From positions 1 to 64,000 of the forward strand of contig NZ_QEVW01000025.1 of NCBI RefSeq assembly GCF_003287275.1: a stretch of 64,000 nucleotides of DNA. The letters run 5' to 3'. The notes beneath the pieces are model-generated. The model was given only the letters and a program-made list of their open reading frames with translations. It searched no databases and was not told the origin of the DNA. Numbering within the stretch: position 1 is the stretch's first letter; the number at the start of each line of letters is the position of its first letter. Made by a program: the position numbers and the translations under genes. Positions 60,831 to 64,000 of the stretch are shown here, piece by piece. The stretch is from Paenibacillus taichungensis (GTDB taxonomy: Bacteria; Bacillota; Bacilli; Paenibacillales; Paenibacillaceae).

Positions 60831-62675
60831 ATGTGCGGTATAACCGGCTTCATACAGTGGAATCGGGATTTGACCCAGGAATCAGAGCTGCTGGTTCGGA
60901 TGACGGACAGCTTGTCGAACCGGGGGCCCGACGCTTCAGGTACATGGATCTCCAATCCTTGTGCGTTCGGACATCGGCGTCTCAGTGTTATGGACCCGGA
61001 GAACGGGGCACAGCCCATGCATGCGTTACAGGGAGACACCTCCTATACCGTCGTGTATAACGGAGAACTATACAATGCACCCGAGTTGAAAAAGGAATTG
61101 CTCCAGCGCGGACACCATTTCCGCACACAATGTGATACGGAAGTGCTGCTCGCCTCTTATATTGAGTGGGGACCGGCCTGCGTTGACCGGTTTAACGGAA
61201 TTTTTGCTTTTGCCATATGGGATGGCGGACGCGAACAGGTTTTTATCGCCCGTGATCGGCTGGGCGTCAAGCCCCTGTTCTACAGTCATGCAAAGGATGC
61301 ACTCGTATTTGGCTCCGAACCCAAAGCACTGCTCATCCACCCGGATGTTGAAGCTGCGGTAGGCCCTGAAGGTTTGGCAGAAGTATTTATTGTTGGTCCT
61401 GCCCGGACACCTGGACACGGCGTATACTCCTCCCTTAATGAGCTCAAACCTGCGCATGCACTTATTTACAACCGAAACGGGATTAAAACCTACCCTTACT
61501 GGAAGCTGGAAAGTCAGCATCACGAACATAATCTGGATGAGACAGCTGCTGAAGTACGCAGACTGTTACAGGATACATTAGAACGCCAATTGGCTTCAGA
61601 CGTTCCGGTCTGCTCTCTTTTGTCAGGGGGACTGGATTCAAGCGCTCTATCTGCGTTAGCGGTGGATTATTATAATCGTACAGGTCAAGGTCAGGTCAGT
61701 ACGTATTCCGTAGACTATGTGGATAATGCAAAACATTTTCAGGCCCATTCCTTCCAACCTGGTGCAGATGGACCCTGGATTAAGCGTATGGTAGATGAAC
61801 TGAAGACAGATCATCACTGGATTGAGATTGAAAATGGCGAGTTGGTTCATGCCCTGACCCAGGCGATGCTTGTGCGGGATTTACCGGGTATGGCAGATGT
61901 AGATTCCTCTCTCTATCTGTTCTGTAAGGAAATCAAAAAAGGAGCCACCGTTGCCATTTCGGGCGAAGCAGCGGATGAAGTATTTGGCGGTTATCCCTGG
62001 TTCCATCGGGAAGAGATGCTGAACTCCGGTACATTCCCATGGTCTGTAGCGCCTGATATGCGAGCAGGATTGTTATCTTCGGACATTCGGGAGTGGATCA
62101 GACCACTCGATTATCTAGCGGACCGTTACTCGGATGCTGTGGCTGAAGTGCCTTTACTGGATGGAGAGACCGGTAAGGCAGCCCAAATGCGAGTCATGTC
62201 TTATCTGAACATCACCCGGTTCATGCCAACATTGTTGGATCGGAAAGATCGGATGAGTATGGGAGCCGGGCTTGAGGTTCGGGTGCCTTACTGTGATCAT
62301 CGTTTGATTCAATATGTATTCAACGTGCCTTGGGACATGAAAATGACAGGCGGAAGGGAAAAAGGCATTCTGCGCAAAGCGCTGGAAGGTGTACTGCCTG
62401 ACGATGTGTTGTATCGGAAAAAGAGTCCATATCCGAAAACACATAACCCGCAGTATCTTGCTGCCGTTAAACAGCAGGTGCTGGATATTCTGGATGACGC
62501 AAGCTCACCGATCTTGCCATTAATCGACAAGGCTCAAATTCGCAAATTGGCCTCCTCGCCGGATGCTTCATCGAACCTGCCCTGGTTTGGACAGTTAATG
62601 TCGGGTCCACAGTTGTTTGCTTATCTGACACAGATCAACTCGTGGTTGCGTACGTACAAAGTGGCCATTCGATAA
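60831..62675 (+). CDS. asnB: asparagine synthetase (glutamine-hydrolysing), AsnB family
   Basis: 614 residues. The N-terminal class II glutaminase begins MCGITGFI with nucleophile Cys2, then NRGPDASGTW and YNGELYN. The synthetase domain has the PP-loop SGGLDSSALSALA (about 265-277) and GEAADEVFGGYPWF. It makes asparagine from aspartate, ATP and glutamine. Related AsnB-like enzymes serve secondary pathways, but nothing nearby suggests that. The ATG at 60831 follows AAAGGATG; a longer in-frame start would hide Cys2 and is rejected. Confidence 0.93.
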   Translation: MCGITGFIQWNRDLTQESELLVRMTDSLSNRGPDASGTWISNPCAFGHRRLSVMDPENGAQPMHALQGDTSYTVVYNGELYNAPELKKELLQRGHHFRTQCDTEVLLASYIEWGPACVDRFNGIFAFAIWDGGREQVFIARDRLGVKPLFYSHAKDALVFGSEPKALLIHPDVEAAVGPEGLAEVFIVGPARTPGHGVYSSLNELKPAHALIYNRNGIKTYPYWKLESQHHEHNLDETAAEVRRLLQDTLERQLASDVPVCSLLSGGLDSSALSALAVDYYNRTGQGQVSTYSVDYVDNAKHFQAHSFQPGADGPWIKRMVDELKTDHHWIEIENGELVHALTQAMLVRDLPGMADVDSSLYLFCKEIKKGATVAISGEAADEVFGGYPWFHREEMLNSGTFPWSVAPDMRAGLLSSDIREWIRPLDYLADRYSDAVAEVPLLDGETGKAAQMRVMSYLNITRFMPTLLDRKDRMSMGAGLEVRVPYCDHRLIQYVFNVPWDMKMTGGREKGILRKALEGVLPDDVLYRKKSPYPKTHNPQYLAAVKQQVLDILDDASSPILPLIDKAQIRKLASSPDASSNLPWFGQLMSGPQLFAYLTQINSWLRTYKVAIR

Positions 62676-62697
62676 ATAATGCTATCTTTTCATTCGT

Positions 62698-62748
62698 AAA
62701 AGGGGTGCCGCTTAGCAGCATAGTAGCTGTTAAGCGGCACCCCTTTGT
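62698..62748. terminator. strong terminator after asnB (bidirectional)
   Basis: Arms AAAGGGGTGCCGCTTA and TAAGCGGCACCCCTTT with an inner CAGC/GCTG pair; placed between convergent asnB and the radical SAM gene. Confidence 0.9.
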
Positions 62749-62849
62749 CATACTCAAATTATTATAGCTACACATCATCCTACTTTAAATAACCAAGAGA
62801 CTGCTGTAATTCTTCCGCAACCTCTTCCTGCCTACTTGCTGACTGATAT

Positions 62850-63713
62850 CTATTGATTAATCAGAACCGGATTACGCTCAAGCAGTCCACTGCCAAAGAT
62901 ATCTCTGAACGGAGAATCCTCCATATGAATATAACCGATGTAACAGCCACACTTCTTCATGCCACACGGCCGATCTGCGGCCAAAGCCTCCAAACCATCG
63001 CGGTAGAGATGCCCAATAATCCGACGATCCTTGTAGCACCTCTTTACATGCCCTGACCCTTGCACATAAAATACCTCCGAACCCGCGGAACAGCGCTTGC
63101 CCAGACTCTCATAATCCCGCAGATTCCCATCAAACAGCGGATCAACGGATCGTAAAAAGTCCACCTCTTCCACGCTGTAATATTTGGGTCGATCTTTAAA
63201 TGCATTGATCCACATATACACGTCATCGGGTAACGCCTGTCTCATCGATTCAATAGCAGGAAATGCACTGCGCAATCCAACTGTCCCCACACTAAAAGCA
63301 AGTCCTATCTCACGTAAAGTCAAACATTGTTTGACGAAGGAAGACTCCTTCGTCTCTCGTGGGTGATAGGTCGCCCAAAATGCTGCTTTATCCCGATTCA
63401 ACTCGCGGGCCCAGTCCAGTTTGACAGACAGATTGGTTTGGACTGCAATTTTGTCCACATGTGGCATATGGGATAGTTCTATCATTGCTTCCCGATACCA
63501 ACGTCTTACCAGAGCTTCTCCATATGGGTTAAAGAAAATCGAAAATTGATGACCAGCACTCTCCTGATCCCTCACCCAATTCACAAATTGACGCAGTTGT
63601 TGTTCATCCACTTCCAGCGTTTCCTTGGAATCTACCGTTTTGCTAAACGGACAGTACGGGCAGTCGTAATTACAGGACGACAGCTTACCCCGATAATACA
63701 AGGTTGCTCTCAT
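62850..63713 (-). CDS. radical SAM protein, STM4011 family-like
   Basis: 287 residues. The radical SAM cluster motif is CNYDCPYC (residues 14-21, CxxxCxxC). The C-terminal region has further cysteines (KRCSAGSE, RCYKDRR, PCGMKKCGCYIGY) that may bind an auxiliary iron-sulfur cluster, SPASM-like. It resembles the STM4011 family, whose reaction is unknown and which is usually encoded with an STM4012-type radical SAM protein. Its ATG overlaps the stop of that partner by four bases (ATGA at 63710-63713). An open continuation in the +1 frame after the stop is reported among the findings. Confidence 0.8.
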   Translation of the reverse strand: MRATLYYRGKLSSCNYDCPYCPFSKTVDSKETLEVDEQQLRQFVNWVRDQESAGHQFSIFFNPYGEALVRRWYREAMIELSHMPHVDKIAVQTNLSVKLDWARELNRDKAAFWATYHPRETKESSFVKQCLTLREIGLAFSVGTVGLRSAFPAIESMRQALPDDVYMWINAFKDRPKYYSVEEVDFLRSVDPLFDGNLRDYESLGKRCSAGSEVFYVQGSGHVKRCYKDRRIIGHLYRDGLEALAADRPCGMKKCGCYIGYIHMEDSPFRDIFGSGLLERNPVLINQ

Positions 63714-64000
63714 GAGAACACAAACCCTTCCATTTGTTCACGTACCTCAGCGGAGATCAGCCAATCTCCAATGGCATCCGAGTAGCCCAATCCCTCTTCT
63801 GTCAGACGCAGCACCCGATTACCCTTATCGTCCTGCTCGAGCTCAGCCATGCCCTCAGACAACAGTTCATTCAACCATCCGTAGTCTGACATAACTTCCG
63901 TTCCGAATCGTTGATCATAATCCGACAGCGCCAAGCCTTCCCGATGCAGCAGAGCTTTCAGAATAAAGCGGCGCTTCTGCTCCTCCCGGCTGAGTACAAT
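63710..64000 (-). CDS. C-terminal part of a radical SAM protein, STM4012 family-like (cut by window)
   Basis: The last 96 codons of a gene that begins beyond position 64000; the frame is open to the window edge. The sequence (KRRFILKALLHREGL, then LSDYDQRFGTEV, ending DAIGDWLISAEVR) resembles the C-terminal domain of HemN-type radical SAM proteins and of the STM4012 family. The radical SAM motif itself would lie outside the window. Coupling by ATGA overlap to the next radical SAM gene supports the pair assignment. Confidence 0.7.
   Translation of the reverse strand: MVLSREEQKRRFILKALLHREGLALSDYDQRFGTEVMSDYGWLNELLSEGMAELEQDDKGNRVLRLTEEGLGYSDAIGDWLISAEVREQMEGFVFS

Overview
The window looks like a chromosomal segment of a Paenibacillus-type endospore-forming Firmicute. 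The evidence is the Bacillales gene order (hom-thr, obg-spo0B, rplU-prp-rpmA, spoIVF, minCD, mreBCD, radC-maf, spoIIB-like, folC-valS, spoVID, hem operon, engB, lonA-lonB-clpX-tig), many sporulation genes, frequent GTG and TTG starts behind strong GGAGG-type Shine-Dalgarno sequences, and moderate base composition. No taxonomic marker gene lies fully inside the window, so the genus is an inference.

Layout. Positions 1-220 are the promoter and leader of an rRNA operon whose 16S gene should begin just left of the window on the minus strand. From 482 to 51518 every gene is on the minus strand. The blocks are: a SafA-like LysM protein; ilvE; thrR-hom-thrC-thrB-pheA; spo0B-like and obgE; the L21 leader with rplU-prp-rpmA; an RNase G/E gene; spoIVFA-spoIVFB; minC-minD; mreB-mreC-mreD; maf-radC; a DUF4321 gene; a spoIIB-like gene; valS (T-box controlled), folC and murC; spoVID; a heme/siroheme operon hemA-hemX-precorrin-2 dehydrogenase-hemC-cobA/hemD-hemB-hemL ending in an RluA-type pseudouridine synthase gene; a gene of unknown function; lonA-engB; lonB; ispG; clpP-clpX; tig; and a ysoA-like gene.

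From 51.7 kb the conserved block ends and an accessory region begins. Two tRNA-Arg(TCT) genes in opposite orientation (51709-51782 plus, 59003-59076 minus) enclose a CynX-type MFS transporter, a 1329-residue secreted S8 protease and a SAM methyltransferase. Each tRNA is followed by a terminator and by one or more decayed copies of its own 3' end with further terminators. Beyond lie a DUF4870-like membrane protein, three small unknown minus-strand genes, an asnB-type asparagine synthetase, and a pair of radical SAM genes (STM4011/STM4012 type), the second cut by the window edge.

How the genes work together: the left half supplies the threonine, phenylalanine and branched-chain steps, heme and siroheme synthesis, and division and shape control (Min, Mre). 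It also carries a sporulation set covering phosphorelay (Spo0B), engulfment (SpoIIB), sigma-K activation (SpoIVFA/FB) and coat/cortex morphogenesis (SpoVID and SafA-like). The lon-clp-tig block is protein quality control. I found no phage, transposase, integrase, CRISPR array or obvious biosynthetic cluster. The least explained parts are the inverted tRNA-Arg loci with their relic repeats, the three small genes at 59.7-60.6 kb and the radical SAM pair.
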